Positions 31,695 to 40,538 of a stretch of DNA of 64,000 nt are shown here, piece after piece. The first letter of the stretch is position 1. Each line of letters begins with the position of its first letter. The notes under the pieces are model-generated. The model was given only the letters and a program-made list of their open reading frames with translations, was not told the origin of the DNA and did no database searches. The position numbers and the translations under genes are program-made. Source of the DNA: Nocardioides sp. Arc9.136 (GTDB lineage: Bacteria; Actinomycetota; Actinomycetes; Propionibacteriales; Nocardioidaceae); assembly GCF_030506255.1 (NCBI RefSeq), contig NZ_CP113431.1, positions 4,165,001-4,229,000 of the forward strand, given 5' to 3'.

Positions 31695-34031
31695 TCACCG
31701 CCGGCGGTAGACGGCCGTGAGGGTGCGCGTCCGACCGGGCGCCACCAGGGTGTGGGACCGCGACCCGCCGTCGGACCACCGCGCGAACGCGTACGCCGCC
31801 CGGCCGCGCCGCTGCCTGCGCGGCGCGGTGAGGGTGATCCGGGAGCCGACGATGAAGGTGCCCGTCCAGGTGCGCCGGTGCCTGACGCCGGCCACCGACA
31901 GGGGCAGTCCGCCCGGCCGGGTCCGGAACCGCAGCCGCACCGTCCGCGGCTCCAGCCGATAGGACTCGGTGGTGCTCAGGCCCCGGGCGTCCGTGGCGGT
32001 GACCGACACCAGGAGGTACGACGGGTGCTCGTGGTCGGGCCCCCGGACGGTCGTGCCGTCGGCCACCGCGGTCTGCAGCGGGTGGGTGTGGCAGGTGTCG
32101 TTCGGGCAGTGGGCGAGCGCGACCGACCAGGTGACCGTGGTGTCGGTCCCGTCGGGGTCGACCGCGGTCGCGGAGAGGTCGATCGCCTCGCCGACCGACC
32201 AGCGCAGGTCCCGGGCCGGGGAGGCGATGCTGACCACCGGCGGGCCGGCGTCGCCCGGGTGCAGGACCAGCGCCGCCTCGTCCTCGCCACCGCCGCCGTC
32301 GGCCACCCGGACCCGCACCGTCACGTCGTCGGTGCCGGTGACGGTCGTCCGCACCAGGGGCCCCTGGGCGTCGTCGAACCCGCCGTCGCCGTCGAGGTCC
32401 CAGCGGTAGGTCAGGTCGTCGCCCTCGGCGTCGGTCGAGCCGGAGGCGTCGAGGACCGCCTCGAGCGGCGTCGGGCCCCAGGTCGGGGTGCGGGGGACCA
32501 GGCGCGCGACCGGTGCGCGGTTGCCGGCGACGTACCGGATCCGGCGCAGCGAGCCCGCGCCCGCCGAGGGGTAGCCCTGCTCGTCGACGCCGAGGCTGAG
32601 GTAGTACAGGTCCCCCTCGGGGCCGGTGAGCAGGTCCACGGGGCTGGCGGCGCCCTGGAGGAACGGCCGCACCCTTCGCGGGTCGGGCGACCCGTCGGCC
32701 TTCTTGCCCATCACCCACACGCACTGGCGGGAGTAGTCGGAGAAGAAGAGCGCCCCGCGGTACGCCGCCGGGTAGGACCGGCTGGCGCCGAACTGCAGCC
32801 CGGAGATCGAGGCCGACCCGGTCGGGCAGGTCTCGCCCGCGAGCGCCCCGGTCCGGGGGTAGGCGAAGAACGGCTCGCTCGCCGTGCGCGCCTTGTACAG
32901 CGACTCGCACAGCGGCAGGTCGAGCGGGTCGAAGCCCGCGTTGCGGTCCGGGCCCTCGTAGCAGGGCCAGCCGAAGTTCTCCGGCTGCCGGCCGCCGGGG
33001 CGGAACCGGTCGATCTCCTCCCAGCCGCCCTGCCCGACGTCGCCGACGTACACCTCCGGGTCGGCGCCGGTGCCGGGGCGGAACGCGAACCGGAACGGGT
33101 TGCGCATGCCGTACGCCACGATCCGACGCTCGTTCGCGCTGTCCCGGCCGGCGAGCGGGTTGCCGGGCACGCCCTCGGCGGTGTCGAGGTCGATGCGCAC
33201 GACGGTGCCGGACAGGCCGGTCGGGTCGCCGCCGGCGCGGACGTCCTGGGCGCGCAGCGAGCCGCCCTCGCGCGCCGGGTCGTCGCAGGCGTTGCCGCCG
33301 GGCCAGAACGGCGCGCCGAGCTGGCCGTGGTCGACCTCGAGGTAGTGCGCGCCCTCGCCGCCGCTGGCCCACAGGTCGCCGTCGGGGCCGACGTGCAGCG
33401 AGCCGGTGGCGTGCGAGGGGTACTGCATGCACCAGTCCTCGAGCATGACCTCCGGCTCGCCGGCCGCCCGCCAGCCGCCGGGCACCTCGGCCAGGGCCAG
33501 CCGCACGAGGCGGCCGCTGGCCAGGCAGCCCATGTCCTCGGCGCCCGGTCCGCCGTCCTCGGGGTCGGGGCACTCGTCGTACGGCACGCCGGGGACGCCC
33601 CACTGCGGCGTCGGCAGGTCGCTGCCGAGGATGTGGTCGTAGGCGTGGAGCAGGTAGAGGTACGGCCGCGCCGGGAAGCCGGGGTCGAGGGCCAGGCCGA
33701 GCATCCCGCGGTCGTAGAGGTTGTGGGTCTCGGTGCTGAGGTCGACGACCTCGACCGGCTCCGCCTCCGGCGTGGCCCAGACCTGGACGACGCCGCTCTT
33801 GGAGGCCACGAAGATCTCGCCGTCCGGCCCGAAGTCGACCGCCGTCGGCTCGTCGAGCCCGCCGAGCACGACCTCCTCCTGGAACCGGTCGGGCAGCACC
33901 GGCTCCGCGTGCCGCTCGACCCGCGGCGCCGCGCGCCGCTCCGCCGAGGGCGCCGCCGCCCCGGGCGCCGTCACCCCCAGCACGGCGAGCACGGACGAGA
34001 CGAGCGCGAGCACGAGACCGCGATGCAGCAT
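31695..34031 (-). CDS. Secreted PQQ-type sugar dehydrogenase/Hedgehog-interacting-like protein with PKD domain (778 aa)
   Basis: An exported beta-propeller oxidoreductase of the soluble glucose/sorbosone dehydrogenase family. It has a signal peptide (1-26, ending GAAA), then the propeller at about 45-490: GLDEPTAVDFGPDGEIFVASKSG, YDRGMLGLALDPGFP, AYGMRNPFRFAFRPGTG, YVGDVGQGGWEEIDRF and NFGWPCYEG are canonical in short stretches. The C-terminal part holds a PKD-like domain (LDASGSTDAEGDDLTYRWDLDGDG), an Ig-like region with Cys pairs, and an Arg-rich repeat-like tail. Cofactor and sugar are not determinable. It is convergent with the fructosamine kinase, 13 bases between stops. Confidence 0.9.
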   Translation of the reverse strand: MLHRGLVLALVSSVLAVLGVTAPGAAAPSAERRAAPRVERHAEPVLPDRFQEEVVLGGLDEPTAVDFGPDGEIFVASKSGVVQVWATPEAEPVEVVDLSTETHNLYDRGMLGLALDPGFPARPYLYLLHAYDHILGSDLPTPQWGVPGVPYDECPDPEDGGPGAEDMGCLASGRLVRLALAEVPGGWRAAGEPEVMLEDWCMQYPSHATGSLHVGPDGDLWASGGEGAHYLEVDHGQLGAPFWPGGNACDDPAREGGSLRAQDVRAGGDPTGLSGTVVRIDLDTAEGVPGNPLAGRDSANERRIVAYGMRNPFRFAFRPGTGADPEVYVGDVGQGGWEEIDRFRPGGRQPENFGWPCYEGPDRNAGFDPLDLPLCESLYKARTASEPFFAYPRTGALAGETCPTGSASISGLQFGASRSYPAAYRGALFFSDYSRQCVWVMGKKADGSPDPRRVRPFLQGAASPVDLLTGPEGDLYYLSLGVDEQGYPSAGAGSLRRIRYVAGNRAPVARLVPRTPTWGPTPLEAVLDASGSTDAEGDDLTYRWDLDGDGGFDDAQGPLVRTTVTGTDDVTVRVRVADGGGGEDEAALVLHPGDAGPPVVSIASPARDLRWSVGEAIDLSATAVDPDGTDTTVTWSVALAHCPNDTCHTHPLQTAVADGTTVRGPDHEHPSYLLVSVTATDARGLSTTESYRLEPRTVRLRFRTRPGGLPLSVAGVRHRRTWTGTFIVGSRITLTAPRRQRRGRAAYAFARWSDGGSRSHTLVAPGRTRTLTAVYRRR

Positions 34032-34126
34032 GGAGACCCCCCAAGGTCGTCCGCAGCCTAGGGAGCGATCGCGCCCGTGTCCCGGCTTCCGGTCCTCTGC
34101 CCGGGTTCCCGCCCGGGTGCCCGGCT

Positions 34127-34142
34127 CTCAGCGCCGGCTCAG
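34127..34142 (+). promoter_or_regulatory. Direct repeat CTCAG x2 upstream of mprA, candidate response-regulator site
   Basis: CTCAG occurs at 34127-34131 and again at 34138-34142, 11 bases apart, that is one helical turn, with the second ending 22 bases before the mprA GTG. Paired direct repeats are the usual layout of OmpR/MprA-family binding sites, so autoregulation is plausible. Confidence 0.45.
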
Positions 34143-34164
34143 GACCTGCTGGCACCATGGCGGG

Positions 34165-34863
34165 GTGCCACCGACCGCCAAGCCCCGCGTGCTCGTCGTC
34201 GACGACGACCGGGCCGTGCGGGAGTCGCTGCGGCGGTCGCTGGAGTTCAACGGGTACGACGTGCACCTGGCCACCGACGGCGCCGAGGCGCTGGCCGCGA
34301 TCGGCCGGGCGGCGCCGGACGTGGTCGTGATGGACGTGATGATGCCGCGGCTCGACGGGATCGAGGCGACCCGCGCGCTGCGCGCGGCCGGGAACGACGT
34401 ACCCGTCCTGGTCCTCACCGCCCGCGACGCCGTCGGCGACCGCGTCGAGGGGCTGGACGCGGGGGCCGACGACTACCTGACCAAGCCGTTCGCGCTCGCC
34501 GAGCTGCTCGCCCGCCTCCGCGCGCTCCTGCGCCGGGTCGTGCCGGCCGACGACGCCGCCGACGAGGTGCTGTCATTCGCCGACCTCTCGATGGACGTCG
34601 CCACCCGCGAGGTCCGCCGCGGCGAACGCCTCATCGAGCTGACCCGGACCGAGTTCACGCTGCTCGAGATGTTCCTGCGGCGGCCGCGTCGCGTCCTGGA
34701 GCGCTCGTTCATCCTCGAGGAGGTCTGGGGCTACGACTTCCCGACCACCGCGAACTCCCTCGAGGTCTACGTCGGCTACTTGCGGCGCAAGACCGAGGCC
34801 GAGGGCGAGCCCCGCCTGATCCACACGGTCCGCGGCGTCGGCTACGTGCTGAAGGAAGCATGA
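34165..34863 (+). CDS. mprA: Two-component response regulator MprA (OmpR family, 232 aa)
   Basis: A DNA-binding response regulator for envelope stress. The receiver domain runs from 5 to about 118: acidic pair VVDDDRAVRES, the phosphoacceptor Asp in VVMDVMMPRLDG, the Thr in VLTARD and the Lys in DYLTKPFALAEL. The winged helix is at about 135-228, with LTRTEFTLLEMFLRRPRRVL, SFILEEVWGYDF and HTVRGVGYVL. It matches mycobacterial MprA closely, including VRESLRRSLEFNGYDV. GTG at 34165; the stop overlaps mprB (ATGA). In mycobacteria MprAB responds to detergents and controls sigE/sigB; here pepD is not adjacent. Confidence 0.93.
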   Translation: MPPTAKPRVLVVDDDRAVRESLRRSLEFNGYDVHLATDGAEALAAIGRAAPDVVVMDVMMPRLDGIEATRALRAAGNDVPVLVLTARDAVGDRVEGLDAGADDYLTKPFALAELLARLRALLRRVVPADDAADEVLSFADLSMDVATREVRRGERLIELTRTEFTLLEMFLRRPRRVLERSFILEEVWGYDFPTTANSLEVYVGYLRRKTEAEGEPRLIHTVRGVGYVLKEA

Positions 34864-36266
34864 GGGCCCTGCGCCACCCCTCCCTGGCGGGCCGCGTCAC
34901 GCTGCTGACCACGATCGCGGTGGGGTTGTCCGTGGCGTTCGTGGCGCTGGGCGCCTTCATGACGGTCCGCGTGCAGATGCAGTCCACGCTGGACAACTCG
35001 CTGCTGGACCGGGCGCAGGCCGCCGCCCGCACCCAGGCGCTGTCGAGCCTCAGCACCAGGCTGGAGATCCCGTCGTGGGCGCTGGGCGCCGGTGACATCC
35101 GGGTGGCGTTCGTCTACCCCGACGGGTCGGTGCTCACCCAGGACAAGGGGCCGCGCCTCTACATCGGCGAGCCCGAGCTGGCGGTCGCCCACGGCGAGCG
35201 GAAGTGGAACATCCGCACGATCGTCGCCGGCGACACCCGCTACCGCGTGGCGACGGTCCCCGCGAACACCGACGGCGAGGCGCTGGTCGTCGCCCAGTCG
35301 CTCGAGCCCCAGCAGCAGGTCCTGGCCCGCCTCGGCGTGGTGATGCTGCTCTTCGGCCTGCTCGGCGTCGTCGCGGCGGGGATGGCCGGGTGGGCGGTGG
35401 CGACCAACGGCCTGCGGCCGGTGCGGCGGCTGACCACCGAGGTCGAGGCCATCGCGCGCACCGAGGACCTGACGCCCATCCAGGTGGAGGGCAAGGAGGA
35501 CGACGAGGTCGCCCGCCTCGCCTCGGCGTTCAACGAGATGCTCACCGCGCTCGCCGCGTCCCGCGACCGGCAGCGCCAGCTGGTCGCCGACGCCGGCCAC
35601 GAGCTGCGCACCCCGCTCACCTCGCTGCGCACCAACATCGAGCTGCTCACCCAGGCCGACGGCCCGGGGGCGATGACCCTCCCCGAGGACGCCCGCGCCG
35701 AGCTCCTCGACGACGTCCGTGCCCAGATCGAGGAGCTCAGCACCCTCGTCGGGGACCTGGTCGAGCTGTCCCGCGACGACCGAGCCGACCACCTGGTCGC
35801 CCCGGTCGACCTCGCCGAGGTCGTCGACCAGGCCCTGGCACGGGTACGCCGCCGGGCACCCGGCCTGGCCTTCGACGTCGCGGCCGAGCCGTTCGAGCTG
35901 GTCGGCGACGCGGCCGCGCTGGAGCGCGCCGTCACCAACCTGCTCGACAACGCCGCCAAGTGGAGCCCGCCCGGCGGCACCGTCACCGTCCGGCTCGCCG
36001 ACGGCGTCCTCTCCGTGGACGACGAGGGACCCGGCATCTCCGAGGAGGACCGACCGCACGTGTTCGACCGCTTCTGGCGCGCCGAGGAGTCCCGGGGCAT
36101 GCCCGGGTCCGGGCTCGGCCTCTCCATCGTCCGCCAGGTCGCCGACCGCCACGCCGGGCGGCTGGAGGTCACCACGTCGCCCGCCGGCGGGGCGCGGCTC
36201 GTCCTGGCCCTGCCCGCCGAGGCCCCGGCGTCCCCGGCGCCCTCGACCACCGGGAGCCGGGCATGA
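34860..36266 (+). CDS. mprB: Sensor histidine kinase MprB (468 aa)
   Basis: The membrane sensor partner of MprA. TM1 is about residues 13-37 (VTLLTTIAVGLSVAFVALGAF). An extracytoplasmic domain of about 120 residues follows, then TM2 about 162-182 (LGVVMLLFGLLGVVAAGMAGW). HAMP lies at 183-237, the phosphoacceptor is His in ADAGHELRTPLTSLRTN, and the ATPase domain has NLLDNAAKWSPPGG (N box), VDDEGPGISEED (G1) and GSGLGLSIV (G2). All catalytic boxes are intact. Starts in the ATGA overlap with mprA and ends in the ATGA overlap with the next lipoprotein gene, so the three are one translational unit. Confidence 0.94.
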   Translation: MRALRHPSLAGRVTLLTTIAVGLSVAFVALGAFMTVRVQMQSTLDNSLLDRAQAAARTQALSSLSTRLEIPSWALGAGDIRVAFVYPDGSVLTQDKGPRLYIGEPELAVAHGERKWNIRTIVAGDTRYRVATVPANTDGEALVVAQSLEPQQQVLARLGVVMLLFGLLGVVAAGMAGWAVATNGLRPVRRLTTEVEAIARTEDLTPIQVEGKEDDEVARLASAFNEMLTALAASRDRQRQLVADAGHELRTPLTSLRTNIELLTQADGPGAMTLPEDARAELLDDVRAQIEELSTLVGDLVELSRDDRADHLVAPVDLAEVVDQALARVRRRAPGLAFDVAAEPFELVGDAAALERAVTNLLDNAAKWSPPGGTVTVRLADGVLSVDDEGPGISEEDRPHVFDRFWRAEESRGMPGSGLGLSIVRQVADRHAGRLEVTTSPAGGARLVLALPAEAPASPAPSTTGSRA

Positions 36267-36838
36267 GCCGCCGACCCGTCGCCGGGCCCCTGCTGCCCCT
36301 GCTGGTCCTGGCGCTCGCCGCCGCCGGGTGCTCCTCCGACGAGCCCGCGGAGTCGTCGGCCTCGCCCCACGGCGGCAGCACGGCGACGTCCGGCGCGTCC
36401 GCCGACCCGCCCTCGTGGAACCCGTGCGACGACCTCACCCCCGCCGAGGTCGGTCGGCTGCTCGGCGAGGAGGTGACCGAGGAGACCGGAGACCCCGGCG
36501 CGATGCGCTGCACCTACGTGCCGGTCGCCGAGGGCGGGCCGACGCTGGACCTGAACTACCTGTGGTTCGACGGGTCCTTCGAGGACGCGTGGGACACCAT
36601 CGGCGAGGTCGCCGGTGACGTGCAGGACCTCGACCTGCCCAGCGCCGACGCCGCGCGCACCGTCACCCAGGTCACCGACGACGCCGTCGCGGTCACCGGG
36701 TTCGTCCAGACGCGCGGCCTGATCGAGTCGGTCAACGCCATCGCGCTCGACCCCGCCGACCGCACGCGCCTGGTCCGCGCCACCCGCGGCGTCCTCGCGC
36801 GCCTCTCCGAGCGGGCTCCGGAGCGCGCGGCCGACTGA
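36263..36838 (+). CDS. DUF3558-like lipoprotein coupled to mprAB (191 aa)
   Basis: A small exported lipoprotein. Signal peptide with lipobox AAAGC (Cys23), then a Ser/Ala/Gly-rich linker to about 48. The globular part opens with WNPCDDLTPAEVGRLLGEEV and has MRCTYVP, a Cys pair and pattern similar to the actinobacterial DUF3558 family. Function unknown. The ATG lies in a 4-base overlap with mprB, so it is translated with the sensor and may modulate it or be its envelope-stress output. In mycobacteria the gene after mprAB is the protease pepD; this replacement is worth noting. Family assignment is tentative. Confidence 0.75.
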   Translation: MSRRPVAGPLLPLLVLALAAAGCSSDEPAESSASPHGGSTATSGASADPPSWNPCDDLTPAEVGRLLGEEVTEETGDPGAMRCTYVPVAEGGPTLDLNYLWFDGSFEDAWDTIGEVAGDVQDLDLPSADAARTVTQVTDDAVAVTGFVQTRGLIESVNAIALDPADRTRLVRATRGVLARLSERAPERAAD

Positions 36839-36858
36839 CCGCCTGCCAGGATGCCGCC

Positions 36859-37707
36859 ATGGAGCTGGCGTTCTTCACGACCGACGACGGTGGCGCGAGC
36901 CTCCTCGCCACCGACCTCGCGGTCAGCAGCTGGGGCAAGGACCACCTGCACGGCGTGGCCGTGAGCGGCGCGATGGCCCGCGCGCTGGAGCGGCGGGTCG
37001 AGGAGGAGGGACGCACCGACCTGCGGCCGGCGCGCTACACCGTCGACCTGTTCCGCCCCGCCACCCGGCAGCCGCTGACCTTCGCCACCGACGTCGTGCG
37101 CGCCGGCCCGCGGCTCGCGCTCGTCGACGTCGTCGCGCTGCAGGACGGCGTGCCGGTCGCCCGCGCCAGCGGGCTGTTCCTCAAGCCGACGGCCGACACG
37201 GAGGGCGAGGTGTGGATGCCGGACGTGCACCCCTCTCCCCCGCCGGAGGACGTCGCGCCGCCGACGACCGAGCCCCACGTGCCGTTCCTGCACAGCGACG
37301 CCGGCTGGTCCCAGGACTTCCGGGCGCACCAGAACGCCTCGCGCAAGACGTCGTGGAACAGCGCGGTCCCGGTCGTCGCCGGTGAGCGGGCCACGCCGTT
37401 CCAGGCCGTCGCCGCGATCGCCGACGGCGCCAGCCTCGTGACCAACTGGGGCACGCGGGGCGTGGAGCACATCAACACCGACATCACCCTGACCCTGGTC
37501 CGCCGCCCCGCCGGCACCGAGATCGGGCTGCACGCCATCGACCGGCTGGAGCAGGAGGGCATCGCGGTCGGCACCGCGACCGTCTTCGACCGCGAGGGCG
37601 CGCTGGGCACCATCGTGCTGGCCTCGCTCGCCAACGCCCGCCGCGCCGTCGACCTCGGCAAGGAGCAGTGGGAGGACGACGGGCGGCGTACGACGTCGGG
37701 CGCCTGA
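36859..37707 (+). CDS. Acyl-CoA thioesterase-like double hot-dog protein (282 aa)
   Basis: A TesB-like thioesterase superfamily member that would hydrolyse acyl-CoA thioesters. The N-terminal hot-dog half includes LHGVAVSGAMARALERRVEE, RPARYTVDLFRPATRQPLTF and ALQDGVPVARASGLFLKP. The C-terminal half has ADGASLVTNWGTRGVEHINTD (in parts), the Asp site of the family, then LTLVRRPAGTEIGL and GTATVFDREG. ATG at 36859 has CAGGAT six bases before it, resembling several neighbouring leaderless starts. It follows the mprAB operon by 20 bases and may be read through from it, or have its own promoter. Acyl chain preference is unknown. Confidence 0.85.
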   Translation: MELAFFTTDDGGASLLATDLAVSSWGKDHLHGVAVSGAMARALERRVEEEGRTDLRPARYTVDLFRPATRQPLTFATDVVRAGPRLALVDVVALQDGVPVARASGLFLKPTADTEGEVWMPDVHPSPPPEDVAPPTTEPHVPFLHSDAGWSQDFRAHQNASRKTSWNSAVPVVAGERATPFQAVAAIADGASLVTNWGTRGVEHINTDITLTLVRRPAGTEIGLHAIDRLEQEGIAVGTATVFDREGALGTIVLASLANARRAVDLGKEQWEDDGRRTTSGA

Positions 37708-37710
37708 CCC

Positions 37711-39180
37711 TCAGGCGTTGGCGCCGTCCGGGGACGGCATCCGCCAGGTGCGCTCGAACGGCAGCCGCCACGCGTGCGGCGCGACGAGCTGGTGGATCGC
37801 GTTCGGACCCCACGTGCCGGGCTGGTAGGTGCGCACCGGCGGCGGCATCTCCAGCAGCGCCGAGGACTTCTCCCACAGCGTCTCGATGCCCTCGGCGGTC
37901 GTGAACAGCGTGTGGTCGCCGCGCATCGCGTCGTGGATGAGCCGCTCGTACGCCGCCAGCACGCCGGTCGAGGACGACGTCTCGTGGGTGGCGAACTGCA
38001 TCGAGAGCTTCTCCAGCTTCATGCCCGGACCGGGCTTCTTGCCGTAGAACGACAGCGACATCCGCGACTGGTCGGCGAGGTCGAAGGTCAGGTGGTCGGG
38101 GCCCTGCATGCCCGCCTGCGAGCCGGCCGGGAACATCGACAGCGGCGGCTCCTTGAACGCGATCGAGATGATCCGCGCACTCTCGGCCATCTTCTTGCCG
38201 GTGCGCAGGTAGATCGGCACGCCGGCCCACCGCCAGTTGTCGATCTCGACCTTGAGCGCGATGAAGGTCTCGGTGTCGGAGTCGTCGGCCACCTCCTCCT
38301 TGCCGCGGTAGCCGGCGTACTGCCCGCGCACCACGTCGTGGGGGTCGATCGGCTTCATCGAGCGGAAGACCTTGTTCTTCTCGTCGCTGATCGGGTCCGG
38401 CTCCAGCGACGTCGGCGGCTCCATCGCCATGAACGCCAGCACCTGCATCAGGTGGGTGACGACCATGTCGCGGTAGGCGCCGGTCGACTCGTAGAACTTG
38501 GTGCGGCCCTCGAGGCCGAGTGTCTCGGGCACGTCGATCTGCACGTGGTCGATGAAGTTGCGGTTCCAGATCGGCTCGAAGAGGCCGTTGGCGAACCGGA
38601 AGGCGAGGATGTTCTGCGCCGCCTCCTTGCCCAGGAAGTGGTCGATGCGGAAGATCTGGTGCTCGTCGAAGACCTCGTGCAGCTCGGCGTTGAGGTTGAC
38701 CGCCGACTCCAGGTCGGTGCCGAACGGCTTCTCCATGACGATCCGCGACCGCTCGACCAGGCCCGCCTTGTCCAGCTGGTGCACCACGTCGAGGGCCGCC
38801 TTGGGCGGCACGCTGAGGTAGTGCAGCCGGCGCTTGCGCTCGTCGGGCCCGGGCAGGGTGTCCTCGGCGCGCGCGACCTCGTCGGCCAGCGCCTGCGGGC
38901 CGGCGGACTGCGGCAGGTAGCTGAGCAGGTTCCCGAACGGCGCCCAGCGGGCGTCGTCGATGGTGCCCTCGCCGAACTCCTCGCAGGCGTCGCGCGCGAA
39001 GGTCTCGAAGTGGGTCGAGTCGACGTCCTCCAGGGACGTCCCCACGATGCGGGTGTCGGTGAGCAGGCCCGCCTCGAACAGGTGCAGCAGACCCGGCAGC
39101 AGCTTGCGGCGGGACAGGTCGCCTGTCGCGCCGAACAGCACGATGACGTGCGGCTTGGCCATGCTCTCGACGGTAGTCAC
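37711..39180 (-). CDS. zwf: Glucose-6-phosphate 1-dehydrogenase (489 aa)
   Basis: Oxidises glucose-6-phosphate to 6-phosphogluconolactone, making NADPH at the head of the oxidative pentose phosphate pathway. The NADP-binding GATGDLSRRKLLPGL is at about 14-28, and the active-site motif RIDHFLGKEAAQN contains the substrate Lys and the catalytic His. EKPFGTDLESA and the C-terminal WEKSSALLE are also conserved. Length fits the family. GTG at 39178-39180 overlaps the pabB stop (GTGA), implying coupling; an ATG six codons in (MAKPHVIVLFG) is an alternative. Its place behind chorismate-utilising genes is unusual, since zwf normally sits with tal/tkt/opcA. Convergent with the thioesterase gene. Confidence 0.95.
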   Translation of the reverse strand: MTTVESMAKPHVIVLFGATGDLSRRKLLPGLLHLFEAGLLTDTRIVGTSLEDVDSTHFETFARDACEEFGEGTIDDARWAPFGNLLSYLPQSAGPQALADEVARAEDTLPGPDERKRRLHYLSVPPKAALDVVHQLDKAGLVERSRIVMEKPFGTDLESAVNLNAELHEVFDEHQIFRIDHFLGKEAAQNILAFRFANGLFEPIWNRNFIDHVQIDVPETLGLEGRTKFYESTGAYRDMVVTHLMQVLAFMAMEPPTSLEPDPISDEKNKVFRSMKPIDPHDVVRGQYAGYRGKEEVADDSDTETFIALKVEIDNWRWAGVPIYLRTGKKMAESARIISIAFKEPPLSMFPAGSQAGMQGPDHLTFDLADQSRMSLSFYGKKPGPGMKLEKLSMQFATHETSSSTGVLAAYERLIHDAMRGDHTLFTTAEGIETLWEKSSALLEMPPPVRTYQPGTWGPNAIHQLVAPHAWRLPFERTWRMPSPDGANA

Positions 39181-40538
39181 GCGGTGTTACCTCCTGGTGT
39201 CGCGAAGACGGCGAGCAGGCGCTCGGCCTTCCATCCTGCCTCGGCGTGCTCCGACGCCGCGTCGGAGTGGACGGTGATGCCGCCACCGGTACCCAGCTCC
39301 CACCGGCCCTGACCCGTGGTGACCAGGCTGCGGATCACCACCCCCAGGTCGGCGCGCCCGTCGGCGGCGACCCAGCCGAACGCACCGGCGTACACGCCCC
39401 GCGCGCTCGACTCGACCTCGTCGACGACCTCCATGGTGCGCCGCTTGGGCGCCCCGGTCATCGAGCCGGCGGGGAACAGCGCCCGCAGCGCGGCCACGGT
39501 GGTCACCTCCGGCCGCAGCCGGCCGCGGACGGTCGAGACGAGCTGGTGCACGCTGGGGTAGGACTCGACGTCCATCAGCACCGGCACCTCGACCGTGCCC
39601 GGCTCGCACACCGTCGCCAGGTCGTTGCGCAGCAGGTCGACGACCATGAGGTTCTCGGCGCGGTAGCGCTGCTCGGTGCGCAGCCGCAGCGCCGCCGCCG
39701 CGTCCTCGGCCGGCGTCGCCCCGCGCGGCGTCGTCCCCTTGATCGGCCGGGTCTCGAGCGTCCGCCCACCCGTTCCGCGAGCGCCGCGGGTGCCCTCGGT
39801 GGTCACCGTGGCGTACCGCTCGGGGCTGCTGGAGAGCAGCCAGGCGCGCGCACCGGGCACGTCGTGCTGGAGGAACCCGGCGTACGGCGCGGGGTTGAGC
39901 GCGCGGAGCCGGAGGTACGCCGTCACCGGGTCGAGGTCGCTCGCCACCTGCTCGCGGTGGGTCAGGTTGACCTCGTAGCTGTCCCCGGCGTGCAGCGCCT
40001 CCTGCACCCGCTCGAACGCCGCGACGTACCACGGGGGCGCCGCGGGTGGGGACGATTCGTGGGCGGTCGGCCGGCGCGCCGGCGCGACGTCCCCCGTGGA
40101 CGCGGGACCTCGCGCCTCGTCCGGCCCGGGAGGCGTCCACACGCGGACGTGCGAGGGCCGCATCCACACCGCGTCGGGCAGCCCCACCGCGGGGCGGGCG
40201 GGCAGGTCGGGCCGGCAGGCGTAGCCGAGGTAGCCGAACCACTGGTCGTCGGGCCCGCCCGCGGCGAGCTCGGCCTCCAGCGCCGCGAAGACGTCGGCGC
40301 TCCCGCTCGCCACCACCTCCGACCGGCCGGCGGCGTGGCGGGTGACGGTGCGGGTGGCGGCGGAGTACGACAACGACACGTCGTCGGGCTCCAGCCAGCC
40401 GAGCACCGACCGGCGGCCCGACCAGCCGCGGGCGCCGGCACCGTCGAGCCAGAAGCAGCGCGGGTGCGTGCCGGCGACCTCGCGGAAGGCCTCGAGCACC
40501 CCCGGCCCGCCCGCCGGCCCACCGTGGGGGCCGCTCAT
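39177..40538 (-). CDS. pabB: Aminodeoxychorismate synthase component I (453 aa)
   Basis: Uses ammonia from PabA to convert chorismate to 4-amino-4-deoxychorismate for folate or a specialised p-aminobenzoate product. Chorismate-binding motifs: LLSSSPERYATV, LETRPIKGTTPRGATP, VVDLLRNDLATVCEPGTVEV, GSMTGAPKRRTMEVVDEVE and GGGITVHSDAASE. The Lys of PIKGT is the residue that separates PabB from anthranilate synthase (PIAGT). The N-terminal ~130 residues are less conserved. ATG in the ATGA overlap with pabA; the 3' end overlaps zwf. No 4-amino-4-deoxychorismate lyase gene is adjacent, so it must be elsewhere. Confidence 0.92.
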   Translation of the reverse strand: MSGPHGGPAGGPGVLEAFREVAGTHPRCFWLDGAGARGWSGRRSVLGWLEPDDVSLSYSAATRTVTRHAAGRSEVVASGSADVFAALEAELAAGGPDDQWFGYLGYACRPDLPARPAVGLPDAVWMRPSHVRVWTPPGPDEARGPASTGDVAPARRPTAHESSPPAAPPWYVAAFERVQEALHAGDSYEVNLTHREQVASDLDPVTAYLRLRALNPAPYAGFLQHDVPGARAWLLSSSPERYATVTTEGTRGARGTGGRTLETRPIKGTTPRGATPAEDAAAALRLRTEQRYRAENLMVVDLLRNDLATVCEPGTVEVPVLMDVESYPSVHQLVSTVRGRLRPEVTTVAALRALFPAGSMTGAPKRRTMEVVDEVESSARGVYAGAFGWVAADGRADLGVVIRSLVTTGQGRWELGTGGGITVHSDAASEHAEAGWKAERLLAVFATPGGNTA

